A DNA stretch of 64,000 bases from Streptomyces candidus (GTDB lineage Bacteria > Actinomycetota > Actinomycetes > Streptomycetales > Streptomycetaceae): positions 310,001 through 374,000 of the forward strand of contig NZ_JACHEM010000002.1 in the NCBI RefSeq assembly GCF_014207445.1, in the 5' to 3' direction. The position numbers and the translations under genes were made by a program. Below are positions 36,591 to 45,404 of the stretch, one piece after another (the first letter of the stretch is position 1; each line of letters starts with the position of its first letter). Under the pieces are notes generated by a model that worked only from the letters and a program-made list of their open reading frames with translations, did not search any database and had not been told where the DNA came from.

Positions 36591-36602
36591 CGTAGCGTCA
36601 AC
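36586..36602. terminator. Short hairpin at a convergent junction
   Basis: GTTGACG-TAG-CGTCAAC, a 7-bp stem spanning the epimerase stop codon and the gap to the convergent phosphotransferase gene. A bidirectional terminator is plausible; no T run. Confidence 0.45.
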
Positions 36603-36606
36603 TCCC

Positions 36607-37269
36607 CTATTCCGTCCAGCTTTCGGTGTCGATCAGCAGGGACACCCGTTGTGGCTGGAAGTCGACGAGTTCGCGGCACCGGTCGGCCATCGCCCGGTGC
36701 CGCACCTGCCAGTCGGGCCGGTGCCCGTACGCCTCGAAGAAGCCGTCGAGCGCGGACACGTCCTCGGGGTGGTGCGTGCGGACGATCCACTCGCACCACG
36801 CCAGGTCCTCGACGGGATCGCCCCAGTGCGCCCACTCCCAGTCGAGGACTGCGGTGACGCGCGACGCGTCGCCGGTGAGCAGAAGGTTGTTCGGCCCGAA
36901 ATCCCCGTGCACGAGTACGGTTCCGGGCCTGGCCCGGGGAAAGACGTCCGTGGCGTCGACCGAGTGCACCGCCCGCAGAGCCGCCCCGCAGGCCCGCAGC
37001 ACCGCGTCGGCGTAACCCGCGTCGATGAGGTCCTGGCCGTGCACGCCCTCCAGGAAGGTCATGCTCAGGCTCTCACCGGTGCAGCCGATCAACTGGGGCA
37101 CGGGGAAGGCGGTTCCGAGGGTCTCCAGGCCGCACAGTGCGGCGGCCTCCCGCTCCATCCGGCGCTGCGCGTCGCGGCCCTTGTAGGCCTTGGTGACGAC
37201 ACCGGCGTGGTAGGTGGTGTGGTTCGTGTATCCGTGCGGCAGATGTTCCATGGGCTCAGCCTTGCTCAT
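36607..37269 (-). CDS. Aminoglycoside phosphotransferase-family kinase
   Basis: 220-aa APH-fold kinase. The catalytic loop is VLVHGDFGPNNLLLTGD and the metal-binding Asp is in VTAVLDWEWAHWGDPVEDLA, the strongest family signature. The N-lobe is short, with VVTKAYKGRDAQRRMERE. Substrate unknown. ATG 37269 or ATG 37251 could be the start; neither has a good ribosome site. Confidence 0.82.
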   Translation of the reverse strand: MSKAEPMEHLPHGYTNHTTYHAGVVTKAYKGRDAQRRMEREAAALCGLETLGTAFPVPQLIGCTGESLSMTFLEGVHGQDLIDAGYADAVLRACGAALRAVHSVDATDVFPRARPGTVLVHGDFGPNNLLLTGDASRVTAVLDWEWAHWGDPVEDLAWCEWIVRTHHPEDVSALDGFFEAYGHRPDWQVRHRAMADRCRELVDFQPQRVSLLIDTESWTE

Positions 37270-37409
37270 GGAAGGGCCCCATGTGTGCGTCTCGTTGTCC
37301 GGTCCACACGACCGGTTGACGCCGACCGCCGGGCGTGCCCCACGACCCCCTACCCTCCGCGGATGCCGGGCCCGGGTCGGGTCGACCCCCTCTCGATCTT
37401 CGTCGTGCA

Positions 37410-37428
37410 TTAGGTTAGGCTCACCTAA
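37410..37428 (+). promoter_or_regulatory. Iron box (DmdR1/DtxR site) of dhbA-dhbC
   Basis: TTAGGTTAGGCTCACCTAA matches the 19-bp actinobacterial iron box TTAGGTTAGGCTAACCTAA at 18 of 19 positions. It lies 21 bp before the dhbA ATG and overlaps the likely -10, so iron-loaded DmdR1/IdeR-type repressor should shut the operon. Confidence 0.9.
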
Positions 37429-37449
37429 GAAGCTGAAGGAGGGGCGTCC

Positions 37450-38289
37450 ATGCCGGAGCACATACCGGGACAACCGTCATACCTGCCGTCCGTGGCGGAT
37501 GAGTTCGCCGGTCGCGTCGCGCTCGTCACCGGTGCCGCGCAGGGCATCGGCGAAGCGGTCGTACGGGCACTGGCGGCCCGTGGTGCGACCGTGGCCGCCA
37601 CCGACCGGGTCCCGGCCGGCGTACGGGATCTCGCCGCGACCCTGGCCGAGGACGCCGGCAACGGCGGGAGGGGTGCGGTCACCGCGTACCCGCTGGACGT
37701 CACCGACAGCCGGGCGGTGGAGGAGACCGTCGCCCGCGTCGAGTCCGAACTCGGGCCGCTGGACCTGCTGGTGAACGTCGCCGGGATCCTCCGTACCGCC
37801 CCCGCCACCGAACTCACCGACCAGGACTGGGCCGACACCTTCGCCGTGAACACCACCGGCGTCTTCCACACCTCCCGCGCCGCCGCCGCACGCATGACAC
37901 AGCGCCGCAAGGGGTGCATCGTCACCGTCGCCTCCAACGCGGCGGGCATCCCCCGTACCGGCATGGCCGCCTACGCCGCCTCCAAGGCCGCCGCCGCCAT
38001 GTTCACCAAATGTCTGGGCCTGGAGGTCGCGCGCAGCGGCGTCCGCTGCAACGTCGTCGCCCCCGGCTCCACCGACACCCCCATGCAGCGCGGCCTGTGG
38101 GAAGGCCGGCCGGACGCCGAGCAGGGGGTCGTCGAAGGCGACCTGGGCACCTACCGGACCGGCATACCGCTCGGCCGGATCGCCCAGCCCTCGGACATCG
38201 CCGACGCCGTCCTGTTCCTGGCCTCCGACCGCGCACGCCACATCACCATGCAGGACATCTACGTCGACGGCGGCGCCACCCTCCGCTGA
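37450..38289 (+). CDS. dhbA: 2,3-dihydro-2,3-dihydroxybenzoate dehydrogenase
   Basis: 279-aa short-chain dehydrogenase oxidising 2,3-dihydro-DHB to 2,3-dihydroxybenzoate for catechol siderophores. Cofactor motif [24 protein letters not shown] in [11 protein letters not shown], catalytic Ser in [14 protein letters not shown] and Y-x3-K in [13 protein letters not shown]. The C terminus [20 protein letters not shown] is typical of EntA/DhbA. GGAGG lies about 9 nt before ATG 37450. First gene of an iron-box operon with dhbC; dhbE, dhbB and dhbF are not here. Confidence 0.88.
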   Translation: MPEHIPGQPSYLPSVADEFAGRVALVTGAAQGIGEAVVRALAARGATVAATDRVPAGVRDLAATLAEDAGNGGRGAVTAYPLDVTDSRAVEETVARVESELGPLDLLVNVAGILRTAPATELTDQDWADTFAVNTTGVFHTSRAAAARMTQRRKGCIVTVASNAAGIPRTGMAAYAASKAAAAMFTKCLGLEVARSGVRCNVVAPGSTDTPMQRGLWEGRPDAEQGVVEGDLGTYRTGIPLGRIAQPSDIADAVLFLASDRARHITMQDIYVDGGATLR

Positions 38290-38351
38290 TCCGCCCCCTG
38301 CACCCCCCTCTCTCGCTCCGCCCCCACATCCTCACGAGCATTGGAGACCCC

Positions 38352-39614
38352 GTGGACACCGTGTCGACGGCACCCGCACCCGCCACCGCCACCGTCCCCG
38401 CGTCGCGACACTCCGCCGAAGCGGCACACCCCGCCGTCGGCGCGGCCACCGGTCTGCTGGACGCCTACACCCCCGGCGCCCGTTTCCTCGCCACCCCCAC
38501 CCGCACCCTCCTCGCCGACGGCCCGGTGCGCGAAGTCCCGCACGACGAGCGCCCGTTGACCGTGCGCGTTGCCGAAACCCTGGACGCGGCCCGCCGTGAC
38601 GGGCAGGCCCACCCCGTCGTCATCGGCGCCGTGCGCTTCGACCAGAACGCACCCGCCGCCCTCGCCGTGCCCGAGCGCGTCCAGGACGCCCCGCCGCTCG
38701 CCACCGACCCGCTGATCGCCCTGCCCGCCGACCTGCCCGCCGAGACGGAGTGGGACGTCGTGCCGGTGCCCGCACCCGAGGTGTACGGGGCCGGGGTCGC
38801 CGCCGTCGTCGACCGCATGTGGCGCGGCGAGTTCAGCAAGGTCGTCCTCGCCCGCACCCTGGAACTCACCGCCGACGCTCCGCTCGACCTGCCGGTGATG
38901 CTCCAGCGCCTCGCCCGCCGCGACCCGTCCGGCTACACCTTCGCGCTGCCCACCGGCGCCGGTCCCACCGGTACGGAGTGCACCGCCCCCGACCGCACCC
39001 TGATCGGCGCCAGCCCCGAACTCCTCGTCTCCCGGCGCGGCAACAAGGTCGTGGCCAACCCGCTCGCCGGATCCACCCCGCGCAGCGCGGACCTCGCCGA
39101 GGACGTCCGCCGGGCCGCCGCCCTGCTCGCCTCCGCGAAGGACCTGCACGAGCACGCCGTCGTCGTCGACGCGGTGCACGGCGCGCTCGCCCCGTACTGC
39201 ACCACCCTCGACGTTCCCGCGAAGCCGACCCTGATCCGCACCGCCACCATGTGGCACCTCTCCACCACCGTCACCGGCACCCTGCCCGACGAAGGCGCCG
39301 CCTCCGCCCTCGAACTCGCCTCCGCCCTGCACCCGACTCCCGCCGTCTGCGGCACCCCCACCCTGACGGCGCGTCAAGTCATCGCGGAGACCGAACCCTT
39401 CGACCGCGGGTTCTTCACCGGCATGATCGGCTGGGGCAGCGCCGACGGCGACGGGGAATGGGTCGTCACCATCCGCTGTGCCGAGGCCGAGGGGCGCACG
39501 CTGCGCCTTTACGCGGGCGCGGGCGTCGTCGCCGCGTCCGAGCCGGAGGCGGAGACCGCCGAGACCGGTGCGAAGTTCCGTACTTTCCTGCACGCGGTCG
39601 GCGCGGACCAGTAG
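38352..39614 (+). CDS. dhbC: Isochorismate synthase
   Basis: 420-aa chorismate-utilising enzyme (EntC/DhbC) making isochorismate. Visible family blocks: [88 protein letters not shown], and the Mg-binding [16 protein letters not shown] 38352 uses GGAGA at 4-5 nt. 62 bp after dhbA. The isochorismatase (DhbB) needed between the two reactions must be encoded elsewhere. Followed by two long stem-loops. Confidence 0.93.
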   Translation: MDTVSTAPAPATATVPASRHSAEAAHPAVGAATGLLDAYTPGARFLATPTRTLLADGPVREVPHDERPLTVRVAETLDAARRDGQAHPVVIGAVRFDQNAPAALAVPERVQDAPPLATDPLIALPADLPAETEWDVVPVPAPEVYGAGVAAVVDRMWRGEFSKVVLARTLELTADAPLDLPVMLQRLARRDPSGYTFALPTGAGPTGTECTAPDRTLIGASPELLVSRRGNKVVANPLAGSTPRSADLAEDVRRAAALLASAKDLHEHAVVVDAVHGALAPYCTTLDVPAKPTLIRTATMWHLSTTVTGTLPDEGAASALELASALHPTPAVCGTPTLTARQVIAETEPFDRGFFTGMIGWGSADGDGEWVVTIRCAEAEGRTLRLYAGAGVVAASEPEAETAETGAKFRTFLHAVGADQ

Positions 39615-39721
39615 ACCCGCGGGCGGCCCGCATCCGCCCGAGCCCAGCCGCGCGGCGCGACCGTGGCGCCTGCCCGTACCGCGCGACCTGTCCCCGGCGC
39701 CTTTCCCTGCCGTGCGGCCGT

Positions 39722-39769
39722 CGCCGGGCCGTACGGGCGGCCCGTGCCGCCCACCCGTACGGCCCGGCG
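39722..39769 (+). terminator. Perfect 16-bp stem-loop after dhbC
   Basis: Arms 39722-39737 and 39754-39769 are perfectly complementary (core GCCGGGCCGTACGGG). The 16-nt loop contains a further CGGC-CCGT-GCCG stem. No T run. Probably terminates the dhb operon. Confidence 0.7.
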
Positions 39770-39772
39770 CAT

Positions 39773-39819
39773 ACCACTGGACCGCACCCTCCGCCACGCG
39801 GGCGGTGCGGTCCAGTGGT
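39773..39819 (+). terminator. Second perfect 16-bp stem-loop
   Basis: ACCACTGGACCGCACC (39773-39788) and GGTGCGGTCCAGTGGT (39804-39819) pair perfectly around a 15-nt loop. It is unrelated in sequence to the preceding hairpin and only 3 nt away, 39 nt before the -10 of the next gene. Confidence 0.6.
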
Positions 39820-39857
39820 GCGGCGCGGTGCTGCCGGGTGCGGCGGGCCTCCCGTCC

Positions 39858-39863
39858 TACGGT
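39858..39863 (+). promoter_or_regulatory. -10 element of leaderless gene at 39871
   Basis: TACGGT, then 7 nt and ATG 39871; no ribosome site. Confidence 0.45.
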
Positions 39864-39870
39864 GACCCGT

Positions 39871-40614
39871 ATGAACGCATCCGACACGTCCTCACCCCGG
39901 CTCAACGCGCTCGCCGCCCTCGGTGAAAGCACCGAAGACAACCGTGCCGAGCTGATCGAGGCAGCCTGGCTCACCGGCACCCGCAACCCCGCCGAACTCG
40001 CCTCGGTCGCCGGAGTCGCCCGGGACACCGTGTACGCCGACCTCGCCGCGCGCGGCATCGACCGGCAGGACAGGGACGCCGCCCCCGCCCGGCGCCCCGA
40101 GTCGGTCGGCGCGGCAGCGGTGGACGCGGTGGCCCGGCAGGCGGCGGACGTGTTCGAACCGCTCAGCCACTCCCACGACCCCGGCCCGCTCACCACCGCG
40201 GGCTGGCAGCTGGCCCTCGCGTACCGCTCCATCGCCGCCCTTCTCCTCGACGAACTCGCGGACGCCGACCGTGAGGAGACCGCCGAAGAACTTTCCGACC
40301 GGCTCCAGATCGCCCTGCACCACTCGCACGTCTACCGGGCCTCCCGCAGCACCCCGCGCCGGCTCGGCGCGCAGACCGGGCGGACCGACGCCGAGATCTC
40401 CGTACTCCAGCCGCTGCCCAGCGCCGCGACGGTCACCCTCACCCTCCACTCCGGCGAGACCCTGACCGTCCGCTTCGGCCGCGAGGAGGACACCGGCCTG
40501 ACCACGCTCTCCACCGACAGCCCCCTCCTGGACACCACGCTCGAAGCGCACGACCACCTGGAGCTGCACACCGCACTGGACACGGTGGCGCAGGTCCTGA
40601 CGCGCCACATGTGA
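39871..40614 (+). CDS. HTH-containing protein of unknown function
   Basis: 247 aa, cytosolic. Residues about 20-65 resemble a helix-turn-helix (EDNRAELIEAAWLTGTRNPA, ELASVAGVARDTVYADLAAR). The rest is helical, then beta-rich (ATVTLTLHSGETLTVRFGRE), with no family I recognise. It may be a DNA-binding regulator. Transcribed from its own likely leaderless promoter just after the dhb stem-loops; convergent with the DM13 gene. Confidence 0.7.
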   Translation: MNASDTSSPRLNALAALGESTEDNRAELIEAAWLTGTRNPAELASVAGVARDTVYADLAARGIDRQDRDAAPARRPESVGAAAVDAVARQAADVFEPLSHSHDPGPLTTAGWQLALAYRSIAALLLDELADADREETAEELSDRLQIALHHSHVYRASRSTPRRLGAQTGRTDAEISVLQPLPSAATVTLTLHSGETLTVRFGREEDTGLTTLSTDSPLLDTTLEAHDHLELHTALDTVAQVLTRHM

Positions 40615-40646
40615 CCGGCCGGGCCCGCCCCGGCCCTCGTGACCGA

Positions 40647-41237
40647 CTACGCCTTCACCGCGGTCAGTTCGGCGGCACCGAACGACACGTCGAAGCGGTC
40701 GCACCAGATACTGACGCTCCGGTACCGGTCCAGGTCCAGGTCCGCGGGCAGGGCGTAGTTCTGACTGCCCTTGTTGCCCTTGAGCTTCGCCAAGGTGGTG
40801 TAGGCGTTGTCGTCGAAGACGTGCCAGCCCGCCTTCCCCTCCACCACCTTGGCGTCGCTCAGCACCACCCGCAGATCCGGCCCGTTGCTCGTCTCAAGGT
40901 TTTCGAAACGCAGTGTCCGGCTGCCGTCGGGCAGTCGCAGCACCCGTACGGAACCGCTGGTCTCGTGCTCGTGACTGATCAGGTTCCCGGCGGACACCGC
41001 CACCGGCCCGACGGCCGCGGGCTTCTCCTCGCCGCCCGGCATTCCGCTCTGCTCCGGGTTGCCCGCCGCCCGGGGCGCCTGCGCCGCCACCGGCGCCTCG
41101 TCCCGCACCGTCTCGTCCGTGAAGATCTTCCACGGCTGGAACCAATACGCTCCGAACCCGGCCGCGAGCACCCCCACCACCACGATTCCGGTCACGATCC
41201 GCCTGCTGAGGAATCCTCTGACTCCGTGCTTGTCCAT
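40647..41237 (-). CDS. DM13-domain membrane-anchored protein
   Basis: 196 aa: one N-terminal membrane helix (IVTGIVVVGVLAAGFGAYWF), a linker, then a DM13 domain (about 85-195: GSVRVLRLPDGSRTLRFENL, GPDLRVVLSD, NYALPADLDLDRYRSVSIWC). DM13 is proposed to be an extracytoplasmic electron-transfer domain with a redox Cys; here the Cys is in SIWCDRFDVSFG. ATG 41237 is chosen; a TTG at 41249 overlaps the stop of the upstream MFS gene (TTGA) and would couple the two genes. Confidence 0.85.
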   Translation of the reverse strand: MDKHGVRGFLSRRIVTGIVVVGVLAAGFGAYWFQPWKIFTDETVRDEAPVAAQAPRAAGNPEQSGMPGGEEKPAAVGPVAVSAGNLISHEHETSGSVRVLRLPDGSRTLRFENLETSNGPDLRVVLSDAKVVEGKAGWHVFDDNAYTTLAKLKGNKGSQNYALPADLDLDRYRSVSIWCDRFDVSFGAAELTAVKA

Positions 41238-41245
41238 GCCCGTAT

Positions 41246-42562
41246 TCAACTGCGCGACCGACGCTTCCGGCCGTGATCAACCGATGACGAAAGCCTTACG
41301 GCACGTCCGACAGGGACCCGTACGCGGGCGCTGCACGCCGCAGCCGCCCCCTGCAACCCGGCCGCCACCAGCAGCGCCACCGGCACCGACCGGGTGGCGA
41401 GCGGACCCGCGAGGGCCGCACCCAGGGCGAACCCGGTCAGCTTGAGCGAGGCGCCCGTGGTGAAGACCCGGCCGCGCAGCCGCGGAGGCGACTCCCGGTG
41501 GCGCACCGCGAACAACGCGGCGAGCTGCGGCCCCGCCCCGATTCCGGCCAGCACCCCCGCTGCGATCACCGCCACCGGATGCAGGGCCGCCGCGAGGAGG
41601 CAGGCGGCGGCGAGTACGACCGCACTCGGCGCGATGACGAGGTCGGGCCGCCGCATCAGTCGTGGCCGCCCGGCCAGAACGGAATTGGCGGCGAGCGCAC
41701 CCACCGCGGTACCGGACAGCAGCAGCGCACCGTGGTGCGCACCGCCAAGGACGGCCGCGCCGAGCAGCGGAGCGACGGTGACGAAGACGCCCTCGCCGGT
41801 GCACGAGAGGACCGAGGCCGCGGTGGCACGCGCGAGCGGACGACTGCGCCCGACGGCACGGAAGCCGTCCGCCAGGTCGACAAGGGCGGACCGCGCGGAC
41901 ACGGGCCCGCCGGGGGCGTCTCTCCTGCCCGCCCGTCGTGCCGCGGGCGCTGCCGTACGGGACCCTGGCAGCGTCCAGGCCACCGGCAGCGCCGCCAGGA
42001 TCAGCGCCGCCGACACGACGACAGCCGAGGAGACCCCGGCCAGTCCCGCGACTGCGCCCGCCAGCGCGGGGCCCACGAGCCCGGCGACGCTGAACGTCGA
42101 CGCGTCCAGCGCGTTCGCCCGGCCGAGTTCCTCCTCCTCGACGACCAGGGGGAGTTGCGACGTCCAGCCGCCGGACAGTGCGGGGCCGAGCAGTCCCGCC
42201 CCCACCGCGACCAGGACGACCACCATGACCGGCGCCCGCCCCAGGAGCAGCAGGACGACGAGGAGAGCCGCCGCGTACAGTCCGAGCGCGACGGCCAGCA
42301 GTCGGCCGGGACGCCGGGCCCTGTCGAGCAGCACCCCGAACACCGGCCCGCCCACCGCCGCCGCGATCGTCAGCCCCGCCAGCAGGGACGACGCGGCGGC
42401 GGTCGAACCGGTGACCGCAAGTGCCAGGAGGAGCACGGCGGGCCCCGACATGTCGTCCCCGGTGCGGGCGGCGGTGGCCCCGGCGAGGTAACGCACCGCC
42501 GCGGACCGCTCCCTGCGGCGACCCGGGGCCCCGACCCGCTCCGTGCGGTGACGCTTCAGCAT
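41246..42562 (-). CDS. MFS transporter (exporter-like)
   Basis: 438-aa, 12-helix major facilitator protein. Helices include GPAVLLLALAVTGSTAAASS, LTIAAAVGGPVFGVLLDRAR with the family DRxRR-like loop, APVMVVVLVAVGAGLLGPAL and ALLVAAGLQGAAAACSA. Probably an efflux pump; substrate unknown. ATG 42562 has TAACGT 7 nt upstream and no ribosome site. Divergent from a CGNR regulator over a palindromic region, which suggests that regulator controls it. Confidence 0.88.
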   Translation of the reverse strand: MLKRHRTERVGAPGRRRERSAAVRYLAGATAARTGDDMSGPAVLLLALAVTGSTAAASSLLAGLTIAAAVGGPVFGVLLDRARRPGRLLAVALGLYAAALLVVLLLLGRAPVMVVVLVAVGAGLLGPALSGGWTSQLPLVVEEEELGRANALDASTFSVAGLVGPALAGAVAGLAGVSSAVVVSAALILAALPVAWTLPGSRTAAPAARRAGRRDAPGGPVSARSALVDLADGFRAVGRSRPLARATAASVLSCTGEGVFVTVAPLLGAAVLGGAHHGALLLSGTAVGALAANSVLAGRPRLMRRPDLVIAPSAVVLAAACLLAAALHPVAVIAAGVLAGIGAGPQLAALFAVRHRESPPRLRGRVFTTGASLKLTGFALGAALAGPLATRSVPVALLVAAGLQGAAAACSARVRVPVGRAVRLSSSVDHGRKRRSRS

Positions 42563-42569
42563 GGCGACG

Positions 42570-42612
42570 ACGTTACGCAGGTAACGCAAAGGCGCACCAG
42601 TTGCGTTACATT
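42570..42612. promoter_or_regulatory. Divergent promoter/operator between the MFS and CGNR genes
   Basis: Two overlapping dyads share GTAAC: GTTAC-GCAG-GTAAC (42572-42585, with GCAG as spacer) and GTAACGCAA (42581-42589) with TTGCGTTAC (42601-42609), perfect 9-bp arms. The -10 elements TAACGT (minus, 42575-42570) and TACATT (plus, 42607-42612) sit at the two edges, so one protein bound here could block both leaderless promoters. Confidence 0.6.
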
Positions 42613-42618
42613 CTGCGG

Positions 42619-43173
42619 ATGCTGTCGATGAACACGGCCCGGCGGACCGCAGCCCTGATCAACGTGCTGTGCGACGAGGAGCAGGGCGTCGCGTTGCTCG
42701 TGTCCGTCACCGACGTGCTCCTGGAGCACGGCGAGGCGCGCCCTCTCGAACTCGGCGAGAGCGACCTCGCGGAGCTGCGGGACGCCGCCCTCCTCCTGCG
42801 CGAGGTCTTCGCCGCCCCCGGTCCCGACGAGGCGGCCGCCGTCCTCAACGGCCTGTTGGCCCGCACCCGGGGGCGCTTCCGTCTCACCTCGCACTCCGGC
42901 ACCGCCGACTGGCACCCCCACCTGGACGGCGACGACGACGCTCCGTGGGGCGAGTGGTTCCTCGCGTCCTCCTGCCTCGCACTGGCGGTCCTGCTCTGGG
43001 ACCGCCGTGCCGCGCCGGGCGGGGTCTGCGCCGCCGCCTCCTGCCGCAATGTCTATCTCGCCCACGGCAGCGGCCCGGAGCGCCGCTACTGCTCCCGTCG
43101 TTGTGCGACCAGGGAGCGCGTGGCGGCGCACCGCCGGGGGCGGACCTCGAAGCCGCACACGCGCCGGGAATGA
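42619..43173 (+). CDS. CGNR zinc-finger (ABATE-domain) regulator
   Basis: 184 aa. N-terminal ABATE-like helical domain (MNTARRTAALINVLCDEEQG, VTDVLLEHGEARPLEL), then the C-terminal zinc finger CAAASCRNVYLAHGS-x5-YCSRRCATRERVAAHR, the CGNR finger with CAT in place of CGN. A stress-responsive transcription factor by family inference. ATG 42619 (or 42628) lies 6 nt after TACATT. Divergent from the MFS exporter. Confidence 0.85.
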   Translation: MLSMNTARRTAALINVLCDEEQGVALLVSVTDVLLEHGEARPLELGESDLAELRDAALLLREVFAAPGPDEAAAVLNGLLARTRGRFRLTSHSGTADWHPHLDGDDDAPWGEWFLASSCLALAVLLWDRRAAPGGVCAAASCRNVYLAHGSGPERRYCSRRCATRERVAAHRRGRTSKPHTRRE

Positions 43174-43396
43174 CGCGTACGCCCCCGGACATGCCCGCCG
43201 CCTTCCTCTCGTCCATGTCCGCGGTACAACGCCGGAAGTGCCCCGGGAGCGGCGCCAGTTCGGTCGTCGGCGGGCGGGGAAGGGTCCCGGGAAAAAGCGC
43301 TGGCGCACCGTTCGGGGCGGTGGTTATGGTGTGCAACGTTCCTCCGGCGGCCGACAGTCGCCGGTAGTCAGCTGTACCAGGCAGGAGGTGTGACCG

Positions 43397-43468
43397 ATGG
43401 CTGTCGTCATGGTGAGTGCTGCGTGCACTCGAAGGCTCGTCCACTCCACCTCCGTGGCCTCCGGCTGA
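43397..43468 (+). CDS. 23-residue leader ORF before rsgA
   Basis: A very strong ribosome site (AGGAGGTG, 43384-43391) is followed by ATG 43397 and a 23-codon ORF (MAVVMVSAACTRRLVHSTSV, then ASG) ending at 43468, 65 nt before the rsgA start. The ribosome site is stronger than that of rsgA itself. It could be a regulatory upstream peptide; an in-frame GTG at 43390 for rsgA would compete with it. Confidence 0.5.
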   Translation: MAVVMVSAACTRRLVHSTSVASG

Positions 43469-43533
43469 CCACTTCTTCTCCCGCGCCGAACGAGCGCGGT
43501 GCCGGGGCCGCCCTTGTTCCGAAGGGTTCCCCC

Positions 43534-44649
43534 TTGTCTTTCCACGAGCACTCCCAGGCTTCCGCCCTGTCCACGCACCCGCTCCAGCCGTACGGCTGGG
43601 ACGCAGCGTGGGAAGCCGAGTTCACCCCGTACGCCGAACAGGGCCTGCTGCCGGGCCGGGTCGTACGGGTGGACCGGGGTCAGGCCGACGTCGTCACGAC
43701 CGAAGGCCCGATCCGCGCGGACACCGCGCTGGTCACCCCGCACGATCCGCTGCGTGTCGTGTGCACCGGCGACTGGGCCGCCGTCGAGCCGGCCGGTGAC
43801 CCGCAGTTGATCCGTACGCTGCTGCCGCGGCGTACCGCGTTCGTACGGTCCACCTCCTCCCAGCGGTCCGAGGGGCAGATCCTCGCGGCCAACGTCGACC
43901 ACGCGGTCATCGCGGTGTCGCTCGCCGTCGAGCTCGACCTCGGCCGGATCGAACGCTTCCTCGCGCTGGCCTGGGAGTCCGGAGCCGTGCCCGTCGTCGT
44001 CCTCACCAAGGCCGATCTGGTCCCGGACGCCACGGGGCTGTCGTACCTCGTCGAGGACGTCGAGACGGTCGCGCCGGGTGTTCGGGTGCTGCCGGTCAGC
44101 TCCGCCACCGGTGCGGGGCTCGACGCCCTCGCGGCGGTCGTCACCGGGGATACGAGCGTGCTGCTCGGTGTCTCCGGCGCGGGAAAGTCCACGCTGGCCA
44201 ACGCCCTCCTGGGGGAGGACGTCATGGAGGTGCAGGCCACCCGCGACATCGACGGGAAGGGCCGGCACACCACGACCACCCGCAACCTGCTCGCGCTGCC
44301 GGGCGGGGGAGTGCTCATCGACACGCCGGGACTGCGCGGCGTCGGGCTGTGGGACGCAGGGGCCGGGGTCGGCCAAGTATTCGCGGAGATCGGGGAGTTG
44401 GCGCAGGACTGCCGGTTCCACGACTGCGGGCACGTGGCCGAGCCGGGCTGCGCCGTCCTCGCCGCGATCGAGGACGGCAGCCTGCCCGAGCGCCGGCTGG
44501 AGAGCTGGCGCAAGCTGATGCGCGAGAACCGGCGCATCGTCGCCAAGACCGACGCGCGGCTGCGTCAGGAGATGCTGCGCGGCTGGAAGCAAAGGAGTTC
44601 CGAGGGGCGGGCCAACATGGCGGCCAAGCGGGGCGGCAGGGTCCGGTAG
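43534..44649 (+). CDS. rsgA: Ribosome small-subunit GTPase RsgA
   Basis: 371-aa circularly permuted GTPase that checks late 30S maturation. OB-like N-terminal domain (GLLPGRVVRVDRGQADVVTT), then G4 VVVLTKADLV before the P-loop LLGVSGAGKSTLANALLG, G3 LIDTPGLRGVGL and the C-terminal zinc site CRFHDCGHVAEPGCAV. TTG 43534 follows GAAGGG; extension to GTG 43390 adds 48 residues not typical of the family. Preceded by a short leader ORF. Confidence 0.92.
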   Translation: MSFHEHSQASALSTHPLQPYGWDAAWEAEFTPYAEQGLLPGRVVRVDRGQADVVTTEGPIRADTALVTPHDPLRVVCTGDWAAVEPAGDPQLIRTLLPRRTAFVRSTSSQRSEGQILAANVDHAVIAVSLAVELDLGRIERFLALAWESGAVPVVVLTKADLVPDATGLSYLVEDVETVAPGVRVLPVSSATGAGLDALAAVVTGDTSVLLGVSGAGKSTLANALLGEDVMEVQATRDIDGKGRHTTTTRNLLALPGGGVLIDTPGLRGVGLWDAGAGVGQVFAEIGELAQDCRFHDCGHVAEPGCAVLAAIEDGSLPERRLESWRKLMRENRRIVAKTDARLRQEMLRGWKQRSSEGRANMAAKRGGRVR

Positions 44650-44760
44650 CAGCGCCGCGCATCGCAGGGGCCGCCGTCACCCCGTGGGCGGCCCGCGAAC
44701 GGCAGGGCAGGCGGAAGGGGCGCCGAGAGCACTCGGTGTCCCTTCCGCACCTGTGCGTGC

Positions 44761-45234
44761 TCAGCCGAACTGGCCGGGCCGGTAGTCGCCCGCGGGCATC
44801 CGGATCATGACGTTCATCCGGTTGTAGGCGTTGATGAGGGCGACGAGCGACACCAGAGCCATGAGCTGCTCCTCGTCGAAGTGCTTGGCGGCGTTCGCCC
44901 AGACCTCGTCCGACACGCCGCCGTCGGCGTCGGAGATACGGGTGCCCTCCTCGGTCAGCTCCAGGGCGGCGCGCTCCGCATCGGTGAACACCGTGGCTTC
45001 GCGCCACGCCGCGATCAGGTGCAGACGCGTCGCGGTCTCACCGGCCTCGGCGGCGTCCTTGGTGTGCATGTCCGTGCAGAAGCCGCACCCGTTGATCTGG
45101 CTGGCACGGATCTTCACCAGTTCCTGGGTGGCGGCGGGCAGGGCCGAGTCCGAGACGACCTTGCCCGCCGCACCGATGTGTTGCATGAGCTTGCCCGCGA
45201 GAGGGCTGCCGAAGAGGTTGAGCCGAGCTTCCAT
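44761..45234 (-). CDS. Carboxymuconolactone decarboxylase/AhpD-family protein
   Basis: 157-aa helical protein with the redox motif NGCGFCTDMHTKDA (C-x2-C-x3-H), as in alkylhydroperoxidase AhpD. Predicted peroxidase or thiol reductase, normally trimeric or hexameric. ATG 45234 has AAGGGAG about 9 nt upstream. Confidence 0.9.
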   Translation of the reverse strand: MEARLNLFGSPLAGKLMQHIGAAGKVVSDSALPAATQELVKIRASQINGCGFCTDMHTKDAAEAGETATRLHLIAAWREATVFTDAERAALELTEEGTRISDADGGVSDEVWANAAKHFDEEQLMALVSLVALINAYNRMNVMIRMPAGDYRPGQFG

Positions 45235-45404
45235 GACGAACTCCCTTTCCATGAAGGTGATGACCCTGTGCTGACACCCCTATGATGGGTCGCAGCGCCG
45301 AAGTGTGACGCCGTTCGGTGTGAGGCGGGTCACGAGGGGGCGTCCCCGGTCTCGGTGTCCGAATACCGCGAGCCCCGCGTCGGCCGCGGACGCACACTGG
45401 GGGT

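Noticed and set aside
37410..39614. A complete siderophore biosynthetic cluster
   Set aside because: Only dhbA and dhbC are present; no NRPS, AMP ligase, exporter or importer genes follow.
43516..43536. rsgA start at GTG 43390
   Set aside because: The 48-residue extension is Cys/Arg-rich and unlike RsgA N termini, and the ribosome site is too close to that GTG; TTG 43534 is preferred although not proven.
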